A stretch of 42,950 nt of DNA, taken from contig JABURQ010000033.1 in assembly GCA_014762625.1 (NCBI GenBank), positions 1 through 42,950 on the forward strand, given 5' to 3'. Both the position numbers and the translations under genes were made by a program. The notes below the pieces were generated by a model. That model ran no database searches. It saw only the letters and a list, made by a program, of their open reading frames with translations, and had not been told where the DNA came from. Source of the DNA: Planctomycetaceae bacterium. GTDB taxonomy: Bacteria > Planctomycetota > Planctomycetia > Planctomycetales > Planctomycetaceae. This document shows, piece by piece, positions 34,377-42,950 of this stretch; the stretch's first letter is position 1; the number at the start of each line of letters is the position of its first letter.

Positions 34377-36746
34377 ATGCCCAGGTTTCGAGCCGTTTTA
34401 GCCGCCTCCTGTTTGATCGTGTTCTGCATTTCGATACTCGATGCACAGCGTGAAAACAAAAACAGCGAAACGTCGGAAACGTCCCCCATCGAGTCGGCGC
34501 TGCAGCGGCGAGTGATTGATCCAGAACTTCCCCTCAAGGAAGTCCAGGAATTTACGGAACAACGTGTTCTGCCGGTGCCCGAGTTTGAATCGATTCCGCA
34601 ATGGGAACTCTTTCAGCAGCAGACTCGAGAGCGACTCTTGAAGGAGGTGGTATTACGCGGCGCGGCGGCGGAATGGGCTCAAGCTCCGACCGTCTCTGAA
34701 GAAATTCAGGTCCGCGATATGGGAGACTACCTTCTCCGGAAATTGCGCTTCGAAGCGCTCCCCGGATTGTGGATCCCTGCGGTGATGTATGAACCGAAAA
34801 ACCTGAGTGGAAAAGCTCCCGTCTTCCTGAACGTCAACGGACATGACGGGACTGGGAAAGCGGCTGAGTACAAGCAGATCCGCTGTATCAATCAGGCCAA
34901 ACGGGGCATCATTGCACTCAATCTGGAATGGGTGGGAATGGGACAACTACGCACGCCCGGCTTCGTGCACTACAAAATGAACCAGCTCGATCTGTGCGGG
35001 ACGAGTGGTTTGGCGGTCCATTATCTCTCGCAAAAACGGGCGCTGGATATTCTCCTGCAACATCCCAACGCCGATCCCGAACGCGTCGGGGTCGCCGGCT
35101 TGTCGGGAGGTGGCTGGCAAACCATTTTTATCAGCGGGCTCGACGGACGAGTGACGTTATCCAATCCGGTTGCCGGTTATTCAAGTTTCAAGACGCGCGC
35201 TCGCTACACATCCGACCTCGGCGATTCCGAACAGACTCCCTCCGATCTGGCGACCGTCGCCGATTACAGTCTGCTGACGGCGATGCTGGCTCCGCATCCC
35301 GCTTTGCTGACCAACAACGTCGCGGACAATTGTTGTTTCAAGGCCGAACACGCCCAACCTCCGCTCGTTCACGCGGCGGCTCCGTTATACGAACTTTACG
35401 ATCGTGAAGCCTGGTTGAGAACGCACGTTAATCACGATCCGGGGACCCATAATTTTCAACGCGATAATCGCGAACAGCTTTACAAAATGATCGGCGATCA
35501 TTTCTTCGGCGGATTGCAGCCGGTTGTGGCGCACTACAACACGGCGGCGATGGCTGAGAACCAGATCACCGTTGAAGAATTGCGTCAGTTTCTCGGGAGC
35601 GATGCGAGACCTTACGTTGAAAAACAGTCGGGGCTGTTCGCCGACGTGCGCCGATTGATGAAACAGCAAGCTCCCGCTTTGAAGCGTCCCGATCTTCTGA
35701 TTCTCGTCAGCCGACATTTCGACGGACGGACTCCCGAAAACCTTGCGTCCACCTTGGTCCCTGTAAAATCGGGGGAAGTGGCTTTGTCCGAGTTGCTGAC
35801 GCTGACGCCGCTGAAGATGCCGAATTTTCAGGAAGCGTATTCCGCGACCGAGATCGACTGCACCGACGAGCTGAAAACTGTAGAAGAGCTCGACGTTCCG
35901 CTGCCGGAAAACAATCTCGATTTTCATCAGCTCGCGATGGCTCTCTCCAATGGGATCGCGAAGTCTCCACTTCCGCCGGGGAAAGCACCACGGTCCTGGC
36001 TGCTTCAACATCGTCAGGAGCTTCGCGATCTTGTCAGCTATCACGATTATGATGTTTACGCATTGCTCGAAAAGGAAGAGCAGCACGAGCATCTGACGGT
36101 GAAACACTGGTGGTTACGAGTAGGAGGGTTGTGGACCGTGCCAGCGACCGAATTCATTCCGGAGACCAACCCGGTTGATTGTGTCGTGATGCTTGCCGAC
36201 GAAGGTCGCGGTTCGTTGTCTGGAGAGGTCTCGAATGCGATCGAGAACGGTTCGCGTGTGCTGGCGATCGATCCGTTTTACTTCGGCGAATCGAAAATCT
36301 CCCAACGCGACTTTCTCTACGGCCTGCTCGTGTCCACCATCGGAGAACGAAATCTCGGCATCCAGGCTTCTCAAATCGCCGCTATTTCTCAATGGGCGGG
36401 GCAGTCTCAACCGACACTCAAGGTGACTGTTTCCGCGTTCGGTCCCCGAATGTCTTTGATGGCCCTCGTGGCATCCGCTTGTGAACCGCAGACGGCGAAT
36501 CGGCTGGTCTTGCAGGACTCCTTCGCGACACTGAAGCAGGTCATTGAGCAGGATTTAACCGTTCAGCAGATGCCGGAACTGTTCTGTTTCGGGCTGCTGA
36601 AACAATTCGACATTCCATTCATGATCGCTTTGAGTGGTGCCGAAAGTTTGCAAGCCACGGGCAACATCGAACGCCAGCAGACGGAATGGCGGGAATTTCT
36701 GGAAGAAGCAACCGCCGCAGGACCTGAGGTGAGTCTCACGGAATAA
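34377..36746 (+). CDS. Tandem alpha/beta hydrolase (acetyl xylan esterase-like), exported
   Basis: This 789-residue protein is predicted to be exported (MPRFRAVLAASCLIVFCISIL). The first alpha/beta hydrolase domain carries the nucleophile S243 in GLSGGG, with VNGHDGTGKAAEYKQ and LEWVGMGQL in the strands before. HDPGTHNFQRD (about 353-363) is a candidate for the catalytic His. This part resembles prolyl oligopeptidase / acetyl xylan esterase-type proteins common in planctomycetes. From about residue 570 a second hydrolase-like domain follows (VVMLADEGRG, AIDPFYFGES). At the nucleophile elbow it has VSAFGPR (about 684), not GxSxG, so it looks inactive. Substrate unknown; a polymer ester is likely. 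The stop is 3 nt from the convergent dehydrogenase stop. Confidence 0.85.
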   Translation: MPRFRAVLAASCLIVFCISILDAQRENKNSETSETSPIESALQRRVIDPELPLKEVQEFTEQRVLPVPEFESIPQWELFQQQTRERLLKEVVLRGAAAEWAQAPTVSEEIQVRDMGDYLLRKLRFEALPGLWIPAVMYEPKNLSGKAPVFLNVNGHDGTGKAAEYKQIRCINQAKRGIIALNLEWVGMGQLRTPGFVHYKMNQLDLCGTSGLAVHYLSQKRALDILLQHPNADPERVGVAGLSGGGWQTIFISGLDGRVTLSNPVAGYSSFKTRARYTSDLGDSEQTPSDLATVADYSLLTAMLAPHPALLTNNVADNCCFKAEHAQPPLVHAAAPLYELYDREAWLRTHVNHDPGTHNFQRDNREQLYKMIGDHFFGGLQPVVAHYNTAAMAENQITVEELRQFLGSDARPYVEKQSGLFADVRRLMKQQAPALKRPDLLILVSRHFDGRTPENLASTLVPVKSGEVALSELLTLTPLKMPNFQEAYSATEIDCTDELKTVEELDVPLPENNLDFHQLAMALSNGIAKSPLPPGKAPRSWLLQHRQELRDLVSYHDYDVYALLEKEEQHEHLTVKHWWLRVGGLWTVPATEFIPETNPVDCVVMLADEGRGSLSGEVSNAIENGSRVLAIDPFYFGESKISQRDFLYGLLVSTIGERNLGIQASQIAAISQWAGQSQPTLKVTVSAFGPRMSLMALVASACEPQTANRLVLQDSFATLKQVIEQDLTVQQMPELFCFGLLKQFDIPFMIALSGAESLQATGNIERQQTEWREFLEEATAAGPEVSLTE

Positions 36747-36749
36747 ATA

Positions 36750-37856
36750 TTATTCCTCAGCGACGTTGATAAACACTTTGAGAGCGTCTTTCTCTTCGAC
36801 GAGAAGTCGCATCATCTCCTGGTAATTATCGAGGCCGTCGACCGGGTTCGTCAGAATCTTTTCCAGGACGCCTGGATACGTCAATTCTCCCAGAGCGAGA
36901 TCCTGAATCCCCAACTCAAAATGCCGGAAGTTGGCGTTCACTGATCCCACCAACAGCTTGTTTCCCAGAACCCAATGCAGATTGATGGCGTCCGCGGGGA
37001 TTTCCGCAGTGTTATCGGCGCCCGTGATGCTCGTCCAGACGACGACTCCGTTATGCCCGATCAGTTCCATCGACTTGAAGGCCATCAGGCTGCTCCCGGT
37101 GCATTCCACGATCAGATCCGGGCGTTGACCGAGTTGAGCGGTCAGTTCTTCCGGAGAAGTTTCCTGAGTGCTGATGTAGTGAGCCCCCAACGACTCCACG
37201 ATTTCCTGTTTCAGATGCGGACCGGGAGACCGGGCCATCGTATAAACTTCCAGACCTCTCAGTTTCAAAATCAATGTCGCGAGCAGACCGATTTGTCCCG
37301 CCCCCATCACGAAGGCGAGTTTCGGCTCCCAAACCTGAAGACGTCGTTGGGCGTCGTAGGCTTGTTGCACCGCTTTGGCGGCACAACTCATCGGTTCCGC
37401 CAGCACGTGCAGATGTTTCAATCGGGGGGGCATCTTGACGATGAATTCCGCATCGTCGACAAAGTATTCCGTCATGAAACCGTGCAGCAAATTGATCCCG
37501 CGCTCGAAGTATTCTTCTTCGCTGGTGATATCCGAGCGTCCGATCTGGTCGTAAATTGACGCGCCGGGACGACGAACCGTGCAGGTAACGTAGTCTCCCG
37601 GAACGACGTGAGTCACATTCTCGCCAACTTCTTCTACCACGCCGAAACATTCGTGACCGATCACCAGATAATCATCACCTTCCGGCGCATTACCGTACAA
37701 AGCCTCGTTGATCTCCCGGTCGGTGGCATCGACTCCAACCTTGAGCACTTTGACCTTCACTCCGCGACCGTCGGGGATATCAGAGAGAGCAGGTTCGGGA
37801 ATATCTCGCAGGTGGACGGAGTTAGGCGTCCCCGGTTGAACGGCAACAGCTTTCAT
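36750..37856 (-). CDS. Zinc-dependent dehydrogenase, archaeal glucose 1-dehydrogenase-like
   Basis: This 368-residue medium-chain dehydrogenase resembles the glucose 1-dehydrogenase of archaea in its motif set. The GVDATDRE segment (Asp 43 where alcohol dehydrogenases have Cys) precedes YLVIGHE (His 68, Glu 69). [12 protein letters not shown] (Glu 154) follows. These four fit the Asp/His/Glu zinc ligands reported for the haloarchaeal enzyme. [10 protein letters not shown] (about 184-193) binds NAD(P). The four-Cys structural zinc lobe of ADHs is absent. A glucose-dehydrogenase C-terminal domain would fit residues 185-368. The start is the ATG at 37856; the longer frame crosses unrelated DNA. 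It might oxidise glucose or another sugar to the lactone. Confidence 0.88.
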   Translation of the reverse strand: MKAVAVQPGTPNSVHLRDIPEPALSDIPDGRGVKVKVLKVGVDATDREINEALYGNAPEGDDYLVIGHECFGVVEEVGENVTHVVPGDYVTCTVRRPGASIYDQIGRSDITSEEEYFERGINLLHGFMTEYFVDDAEFIVKMPPRLKHLHVLAEPMSCAAKAVQQAYDAQRRLQVWEPKLAFVMGAGQIGLLATLILKLRGLEVYTMARSPGPHLKQEIVESLGAHYISTQETSPEELTAQLGQRPDLIVECTGSSLMAFKSMELIGHNGVVVWTSITGADNTAEIPADAINLHWVLGNKLLVGSVNANFRHFELGIQDLALGELTYPGVLEKILTNPVDGLDNYQEMMRLLVEEKDALKVFINVAEE

Positions 37857-38095
37857 GGGTGTCGAACTCGTTAGAGGCTTGAAATTCGGGTTTCGGTCGC
37901 GAAACGGACCGCCGAGATTGTAACGGTTTCGCGGATCAGTCGCGAACCTGTGGAGGTGGTTTGTGTCGGCGCTGAAAGAGTCAGTCTGGTTTTGCGGGTT
38001 GCGGCCTACGAGTGACTCTCCGGGTTGCCAGAGTCTCAGAGATTTTCTAAGATGAGACGACTTGCAGGCGGTCGCGCTCAATCCGTTGCAGGTAT

Positions 38096-38166
38096 TGCCC
38101 GATGGTGTAATGGCAACACACTTGGTTTTGGTCCAAGCATTCTAGGTTCGAGTCCTAGTCGGGCAA
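38096..38166 (+). tRNA. tRNA-Gln (anticodon UUG)
   Basis: Acceptor stem TGCCCGA (38096-38102) pairs with TCGGGCA (38159-38165), with discriminator A at 38166. The anticodon arm CTTGG-TTTTGGT-CCAAG (38121-38137) places TTG at 38128-38130. The T arm is CTAGG-TTCGAGT-CCTAG. CCA is not encoded. A terminator follows. Confidence 0.97.
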
Positions 38167-38175
38167 TTTCAAACA

Positions 38176-38206
38176 ACCGTCGGCCCCGTTCGGGCGGGCG
38201 GTTTTT
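38176..38206 (+). terminator. Terminator after tRNA-Gln
   Basis: ACCGTC (38176-38181) pairs with GGCGGT (38197-38202) and GCCC (38183-38186) with GGGC (38192-38195), with one G-G mismatch between them. The stem ends in TTTTT (38202-38206). It lies 10 bases after the tRNA. Confidence 0.85.
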
Positions 38207-38225
38207 GTTTGCGCTAAGTTGTTTT

Positions 38226-38921
38226 CTAGAAACCACTTGGGGCGGTGCGGCGATTGTTCTGACTGTTGTTTGCCGGAGGCGGTGTCGCCCGCACCGGGGC
38301 GGTGGTCCCTCCTTCAGACGCGGCAATATTTTCGCGACGCGTCGCATAGCGAATGGGGAACGAGGCCCAGACGGTGGTAGTTGAGTTACCGATGCTCATT
38401 TGAGGGCCGTCAAAGATGTTTGGGTTGCCCCATTTCTTCAGTGATTTCTCGGACACATATTGAGTGAAGCCCAGCCATTGTCGATCGGGGGCGGCGAAAT
38501 CGAGAAGATTGTTTCGTTCCGGCGTGAATCCCAGATAATCCCGAGGGACGGGAGCCGTATGAAATGCGGTCAGCAGAAACGCCATCGTCACATAACCACT
38601 AATGAACGCGCCTCCCCAACGCCCCGCCTCGTACAGCGGTTTTTGAGTGTCGGGAAATCCGGGCGCCACTCGCTCCACCGCCAACCGCATCAGCGTGACG
38701 AGAATGGCGTAGAGACCGATCAGCGAGACGGCATCCGCCCAACTTGAATAGTTCGCGGGCAACATTCCCGAGAGCGCTACCGCCGCCGGTTCGAAGAAGT
38801 TCATCGCCAGCAAGCCGGAAATAATGCAGATGATGGCCGTCTGCAATGCGCCGGCAAAGCCTTCGCTGGCCACGCACCAGGAGACTCCAGCCAGGATGGC
38901 GATCAGAACAATGTCAATCAT
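38226..38921 (-). CDS. CvpA-like membrane protein
   Basis: This 231-residue protein starts with MIDIVLIAILAGVSWCVASE, the usual opening of CvpA family membrane proteins. Hydrophobic segments lie at about 1-20, 30-52, 66-85 and 104-122. The rest (from about 130) is soluble and ends in a Pro/Ala/Asn-rich tail. CvpA is needed for colicin V production in E. coli and for envelope fitness in others; its activity is not known. It follows the membrane-anchored GspE gene by 66 bases on the same strand, so the two are probably co-transcribed. An in-frame longer start is absent; a short MKPDPHD leader frame overlaps the start out of frame. The cytosolic or periplasmic side of the tail is uncertain. Confidence 0.7.
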   Translation of the reverse strand: MIDIVLIAILAGVSWCVASEGFAGALQTAIICIISGLLAMNFFEPAAVALSGMLPANYSSWADAVSLIGLYAILVTLMRLAVERVAPGFPDTQKPLYEAGRWGGAFISGYVTMAFLLTAFHTAPVPRDYLGFTPERNNLLDFAAPDRQWLGFTQYVSEKSLKKWGNPNIFDGPQMSIGNSTTTVWASFPIRYATRRENIAASEGGTTAPVRATPPPANNSQNNRRTAPSGF

Positions 38922-38987
38922 GGGGATCAGGCTTCATCGTTGGGAAACCCCTCGCGGGAATTTCGATCTGCAAATTTCGTTTTTCCT

Positions 38988-40862
38988 CTATTTGACAACT
39001 CGCATCATCTCTTCGACGGACGTGATGCCCATGGCGACGAGTCGCAGTCCTTCCTCTCGCATATACAACATGCCGTTCTTTCGGGCTTCCGATTTGATGG
39101 CGGAGACGCTGGCTCTCTCGCGGATCAAATCGCGCATCCGTTCGGTAATGACGAGTAACTCGAACACCCCGACGCGTCCCTTGTATCCCAAGCCACCGCA
39201 AGTCTCACACATGATCTCCGGATTCTTGGGAGGTCGATAAAAATGTTCCACCTTGTCGGCGGGGAGTCCCGCTTGTTTCAAGACCTGAGCTTTAGGCTTG
39301 TAAGACTCTTTACAATCGGGGCAGAGGCGACGGGCCAGACGTTGTCCCAGAATGGACGAAACTGAGTTGGCGACCATGAACGGTTCCAAACCCAATTCCA
39401 TCACGCGGAATAACGCCGTGATCGTATCGTTGGCGTGCACCGTCGAAAACACCATATGCCCGGTGTTCGCCGCCTGACAGGCGATTTCGGCGGTTTCCTT
39501 ATCGCGGATTTCCCCGATCATCACCACGTCAGGGTCTTGACGGAGGATGCTTCTCAGGCTGGCGGCGAAGGACTGTCCGGCTCGTTGGTTGATTTCGATC
39601 TGGTTGACGTTGTCCATCTTATATTCGACCGGATCTTCCACCGTGATGATGTTCGATTGGTAAGAATCCAGATCATTCAAACACGCGTACAACGTTGTCG
39701 ATTTACCGGCACCGGTCGGACCGCAAACCAGCATCAAGCCATGCGGCTGATGAACGATGCCTCTCAAATCTTGGAGGACCTTTTTCCGCATCCCCATTCT
39801 CTCGAGGGAGGCGACGGCGTTCGTTTGATCGAGCAGACGAAGCGTCAGCTTCTCGCCGTGACGCGTGCCCTGAGTGGCGGCACGAAAATCAATTTCGCGA
39901 TCGAACTCGACGATCGCGCGAAAACTGCCGTCTTGCGGACGACGTTTTTCCGTGATGTCCATCGCGCCGAGAACTTTGAAAATATTCACGATCGCTTCGC
40001 CGATCGATCGATCGAACGGCTCGCTCGGATACATCACGCCGTCGATCCGGATCCGAACCGACATTTCGCCTTCTTTAGGTTCGAGGTGGATGTCGGTCGC
40101 CCGTCGCATGACGGCATCATAAACCAACTCTTTCGCCCCCATGTAACCTTTCGACTTCATGACCTGTTTTGATTGCGCCACCTCTCCGCCTTTGCCGTCC
40201 GATTTCCCGAGGAACTCGATAGGAGGACCTGTGGCGGCGGAATATCCTTCGCTCTTGCCAAGGTGAATTCCGACTTTCCCGAGCATCCGAATCGCTACAC
40301 CCTTGAGATGTTGCTGCGTGAAAATGCGGCTTCCGGCGGGAACGCGATCGTTATGCTCTTTGACGTAAAACGCGAACGGGGCTGCATAGCAGGCCAGCAG
40401 CAGCAGTAGCCCCAGAAAGAAATTCGGCATCACGAAGACGAGCAGAAAACCGGCGAAGCCGGAGAAGACCATGACGCCGTTCCAGAACAGTGAGCCGATT
40501 TTAAGGGAGCGGGCATCCTCATCGACCCAGTGAGTCGTGTGGGCCCAGAGAAAAAACAGACCAATGATCATCACCATCCCGATCAGGTCGAAATACCACC
40601 CGACTCTCGGGGACGGCACCTGATTCAGACCGAAGACCGATGTATATTGATTGGGAACGACCGATTGATTTCCCCGCTGAAACGGTCGCGGATCGTCGGG
40701 GAGTTGATTCACTGAGGCTGAACCGGCGGATCCTCCCCCTTGTGTGGGTGCTCCTGCGGGTGGCGAGGAACCGCCAGATGCGGGAACAGGTTGTTGTGCG
40801 AAACTCAAACTCGCTACGAACAACCAGACGACCGTCGTTGTCAGGATGCACAATCGATGCAT
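38988..40862 (-). CDS. GspE/PilB-type ATPase with N-terminal membrane domain
   Basis: This is a 624-residue type II secretion / type IV pilus assembly ATPase. Walker A GPTGAGKS is at about 381-388, the Asp box VEDPVEY at 408-414, Walker B-like DPDVVMIGEIRD at 443-454 and a His box STVHAND follows. Two CxxC pairs (514/517, 552/555) form the zinc site typical of the GspE group. What is unusual is the N-terminus. A signal-peptide-like segment (1-22) and a Gly/Ser/Pro-rich stretch precede three TM helices (about 88-107, 126-144, 147-166), and the usual N1 domain is not visible. If the signal is cut, three TMs put the ATPase in the cytosol. No other secretion gene is near. Confidence 0.9.
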   Translation of the reverse strand: MHRLCILTTTVVWLFVASLSFAQQPVPASGGSSPPAGAPTQGGGSAGSASVNQLPDDPRPFQRGNQSVVPNQYTSVFGLNQVPSPRVGWYFDLIGMVMIIGLFFLWAHTTHWVDEDARSLKIGSLFWNGVMVFSGFAGFLLVFVMPNFFLGLLLLLACYAAPFAFYVKEHNDRVPAGSRIFTQQHLKGVAIRMLGKVGIHLGKSEGYSAATGPPIEFLGKSDGKGGEVAQSKQVMKSKGYMGAKELVYDAVMRRATDIHLEPKEGEMSVRIRIDGVMYPSEPFDRSIGEAIVNIFKVLGAMDITEKRRPQDGSFRAIVEFDREIDFRAATQGTRHGEKLTLRLLDQTNAVASLERMGMRKKVLQDLRGIVHQPHGLMLVCGPTGAGKSTTLYACLNDLDSYQSNIITVEDPVEYKMDNVNQIEINQRAGQSFAASLRSILRQDPDVVMIGEIRDKETAEIACQAANTGHMVFSTVHANDTITALFRVMELGLEPFMVANSVSSILGQRLARRLCPDCKESYKPKAQVLKQAGLPADKVEHFYRPPKNPEIMCETCGGLGYKGRVGVFELLVITERMRDLIRERASVSAIKSEARKNGMLYMREEGLRLVAMGITSVEEMMRVVK

Positions 40863-41149
40863 GGATCAGGATCTCAGGTTCATGGGTCAAACCATTAGAT
40901 TGACCCCTGGTCAGACTTGTGCCGGGAAAGGGAATCTAACCCGACCTCTAAAGGCGAGTTAGGATTATAAAGGGAGAGTTGGCTGGGAAGCCACAGTGAT
41001 CACTTTTTGTTCATCCAAAAACTGATAAAATCCAGCAACTCGTCACGTCATCGTTTCAGACGCAAAAAAACCGCCAATAGATTGCGAAAAATTGCTCATT
41101 TTTACTTTTTTCTTCAAATAACACACCGCAGATCACCTGAAAGGTCAAG
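40863..41149. other. Divergent intergenic region between GspE and dapF
   Basis: An inverted repeat GGGTCAA (40884-40890) / TTGACCC (40900-40906) has a 9-nt loop and no T-run, close to the GspE start. The far part is A/T-rich with T-runs before dapF. I see no gene in it. Confidence 0.45.
40964..40969 (-). promoter_or_regulatory. Probable -10 box of the GspE gene
   Basis: The minus strand reads TATAAT here, a perfect -10 hexamer. No good -35 hexamer lies 17 bp upstream, so the promoter may be extended, activated, or spurious. The start codon is about 100 bases downstream. Confidence 0.4.
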
Positions 41150-41983
41150 ATGAAATTTACCAAGATGCAGGGAGCCGGGAATGACTACGTCTACGTGAAT
41201 TGTTTCCAGGAAGATTTTCCCGAAGATCCCGCCCAGCTCGCCCGACAGGTCAGCGATCGCCACAAAGGGATCGGCTCCGACGGTTTGATTCTGATCTGCC
41301 CCTCCGAACAGGGGCACGCCCGCATGCGGATGTACAACGCCGACGGGAGCGAATCCGAAATGTGCGGCAACGGTATCCGATGTGTCGCCAAATATGTCTA
41401 CGACCATGGAATCTCCCAAGAGGATGTCCTCCAGATCGAAACGGGTAACGGCGTACTGTCGTTGGAACTCGAAATCTCCAACGGCCTGGTCGATCAGGTA
41501 CGCGTCAATATGGGAGCCCCTATTCTCGTCAGTAGCGACATCCCCACCACGCTTCCCGGCGACCCGCCTCTCAATGAACCACTTCAAATAGGCGATCAAA
41601 CTCTCGAGGTCACCTGCGTCTCGATGGGGAATCCGCATTGTATTACGTTCGTTGATGAAGTGACGGACGAGTGGGTACACGGCATCGGCCCCCAAGTGGA
41701 AGTACACGAGGCCTTTCCGAATCGGGTGAACGCCGAATTCATTCAAATTCTCTCTCCCGGCGAAATGATCATGCGCGTCTGGGAACGTGGTTCGGGCGAA
41801 ACCCAGGCCTGCGGGACGGGGGCATGTGCGTCTGCAGTCGCCGGCGTGTTGACCGGGCGGACCGATCGCAAAGTGCTGTGTCATTTGCCGGGGGGCGATC
41901 TGTTGCTCGAATGGCCCGACGACGGTCCAGTCTTCATGACGGGGCCCGCTGTGGAAGTCTTTTCCGGTGAATGGAACGGATAA
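41150..41983 (+). CDS. dapF: Diaminopimelate epimerase
   Basis: DapF converts LL- to meso-diaminopimelate, a precursor of lysine and of peptidoglycan. The 277-residue length is canonical. The two catalytic cysteines are C72 in [15 protein letters not shown] and C221 in [10 protein letters not shown], one per half of the pseudo-symmetric fold. [12 protein letters not shown] at the N-terminus and [11 protein letters not shown] are also typical. AAAGG lies 7 bases before the ATG. The presence of dapF matches the view that planctomycetes make peptidoglycan. It is followed after 100 bases by a PfkB-type kinase gene on the same strand. The long antisense frame is a shadow. Confidence 0.97.
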   Translation: MKFTKMQGAGNDYVYVNCFQEDFPEDPAQLARQVSDRHKGIGSDGLILICPSEQGHARMRMYNADGSESEMCGNGIRCVAKYVYDHGISQEDVLQIETGNGVLSLELEISNGLVDQVRVNMGAPILVSSDIPTTLPGDPPLNEPLQIGDQTLEVTCVSMGNPHCITFVDEVTDEWVHGIGPQVEVHEAFPNRVNAEFIQILSPGEMIMRVWERGSGETQACGTGACASAVAGVLTGRTDRKVLCHLPGGDLLLEWPDDGPVFMTGPAVEVFSGEWNG

Positions 41984-42083
41984 CGGAGTCGCGCAGCAGA
42001 GGGCACGGTGCAAGTTGGAGAGAGAAGTCGTTATAGTGCAGCCTTCACAAGAACCAATGGACGACAAACGGAATGATTAAGTT

Positions 42084-42950
42084 ATGAGTTACGATGTTTT
42101 CGGTGTGGGGGCTTCTCTGGTCGATATTCAGGCGCAAGTGTCAGACGCCCTGATTCAGGAATTTGGTTTCGAGAAGGGGATCATGACCCTTGTCGAAGAG
42201 GAAGCCCAGCAGCAGGTGCTCGCCAAGCTCGACGGCAAGCCGATTACCCGTTGTGCCGGGGGATCCGCTGCCAACACCATCATGGGGGTCGCCGACTTCG
42301 GTGGCCAGGGAGCGTTTGCGGGCAAAGTCGGCGCGAATGAGTTGGGCGATTTTTTCCTGAAAGATATGCGGGAGATGGGGGTGGCCATCGAAGTTCCTCC
42401 CGCCGAGGGGGTTACCGGAACGAGTATGGTCCTCATTTCGGAAGACGCGGAGCGAACCATGCTTACGCACCTGGGGGTCTCGGCGACGCTGGGACCGGAT
42501 GACATCAAGGAAGACGAAGTGAAACGGGCTAAGTACGTCTACATCGAAGGCTACCTCTTCACCGGAGATTCCACCAAAGACGCTGCGTACAAGACAATCG
42601 AACTCGCCAAAAAGCACGATGTCAAAGTCGCTTTCACCGTCTCCGATCCGTTTCTGATCGGGTTGTTTCGCGACGAGTTTCTGCAACTGATTGAAGGCCC
42701 GGTCGATCTCTTGTTCTGCAACGAAGAAGAGGCGAAAAGCCTGACCGAAAAAGAGAATCCGATCGACTGTGCCCACGAAATTCACAAACATAGCGAAAAC
42801 GTTGCCCTCACGATGGGTGGTGACGGTTCGATCCTGATGCACGACGGCGACGTCATTCCCATCGAAAGCATGCAGGTCAAAGCGATCGACACGACCGGTG
42901 CCGGCGACATGTATGCGGCGGGAGTCTTGTACGGGATTACGAATGGTTAC
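42084..42950 (+). CDS. PfkB family carbohydrate/adenosine kinase (partial, 3' end beyond window)
   Basis: The first 289 codons of an intact frame are present, and the window ends before the stop. The translation begins [20 protein letters not shown], the N-terminal strand of the ribokinase/PfkB fold. [11 protein letters not shown] (about 54-64) is the PfkB signature 1 region. The catalytic signature DTTGAGD lies about 10-15 residues before the cut, with the Asp as catalytic base. The overall pattern ([26 protein letters not shown]) is closest to bacterial adenosine kinases, so purine nucleoside salvage is plausible, but a sugar kinase cannot be excluded. Roughly the last 30-40 residues are missing. 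No strong ribosome site is visible. Confidence 0.92.
   Translation, partial: MSYDVFGVGASLVDIQAQVSDALIQEFGFEKGIMTLVEEEAQQQVLAKLDGKPITRCAGGSAANTIMGVADFGGQGAFAGKVGANELGDFFLKDMREMGVAIEVPPAEGVTGTSMVLISEDAERTMLTHLGVSATLGPDDIKEDEVKRAKYVYIEGYLFTGDSTKDAAYKTIELAKKHDVKVAFTVSDPFLIGLFRDEFLQLIEGPVDLLFCNEEEAKSLTEKENPIDCAHEIHKHSENVALTMGGDGSILMHDGDVIPIESMQVKAIDTTGAGDMYAAGVLYGITNGY

Noticed and set aside
38025-38384. 119-codon plus-strand frame
   Set aside because: It runs through the tRNA-Gln gene and its terminator.
38914-38937. Short MKPDPHD leader frame overlapping the CvpA-like start (minus strand)
   Set aside because: It has GAGGGG upstream and could couple translation, but eight codons alone are too weak to call.

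Overview
The window reads as a chromosomal segment of a planctomycete, most like the Planctomycetaceae and its relatives; I do not assign a genus. The evidence is the mix of families: two sulfatases, two PSCyt2/PSD1 (DUF1549/DUF1553) proteins with a DUF1501 partner, a PmoA-like DUF6807 protein, an ECF sigma factor next to an anti-sigma-like membrane protein, a PQQ-type beta-propeller, a DUF11-type lipoprotein, and a membrane-anchored GspE-type ATPase. All recognised genes look intact except the last, which runs off the right edge. I saw no insertion sequence, prophage, CRISPR array or rRNA. The only RNA gene found is a tRNA-Gln(UUG).

Layout. 1-2996 (+): sulfatase, a palindromic repeat cluster, then an ABM-type monooxygenase overlapping msrB. 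3002-8441 (-): lepA followed by two diverged signal peptidase I paralogs, each with a zinc-ribbon-like and a beta-rich insertion. 8883-12087: a DUF11-type lipoprotein (+), a DinB/YfiT-fold protein (-) and an unknown single-TM protein (-). 12315-15825 (+): secreted leucine-rich-repeat protein, GntP permease, DUF6807 protein. 15832-18757 (-): cysteine desulfurase, EF-hand protein, DNA polymerase IV. 18847-24717 (-): the PSCyt2/PSD1 and DUF1501 pair, a strong terminator, then the sigma factor overlapping a transmembrane anti-sigma-PSCyt2/PSD1 fusion. 25010-25810 (+): an SDR oxidoreductase with a promoter that suggests a leaderless mRNA. 25899-32092 (-): Cys/His-rich lipoprotein, rhomboid protease, PQQ propeller, large sulfatase, small zinc-ribbon protein. 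32414-36746: LptF/G-type permease (+), peroxiredoxin-like protein (-), tandem alpha/beta hydrolase (+). 36750-40862: archaeal-type glucose dehydrogenase homologue (-), tRNA-Gln (+), CvpA-like protein (-), membrane GspE (-). 41150-42950 (+): dapF and a partial PfkB (adenosine kinase-like) gene.

Much of the content concerns the cell envelope: protein export (lepA/lepB), LPS transport (LptF/G), intramembrane proteolysis, secretion or pilus ATPase, sulfated-polymer and ester breakdown, and peptidoglycan precursor supply (dapF). The most distinctive systems are the insert-bearing tandem signal peptidases and the sigma factor coupled to an anti-sigma domain fused to a periplasmic PSCyt2/PSD1 enzyme. 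Convergent neighbours are packed very tightly (3-6 nt gaps at four junctions). Two minus-strand terminators lie unusually close to the next start codon.
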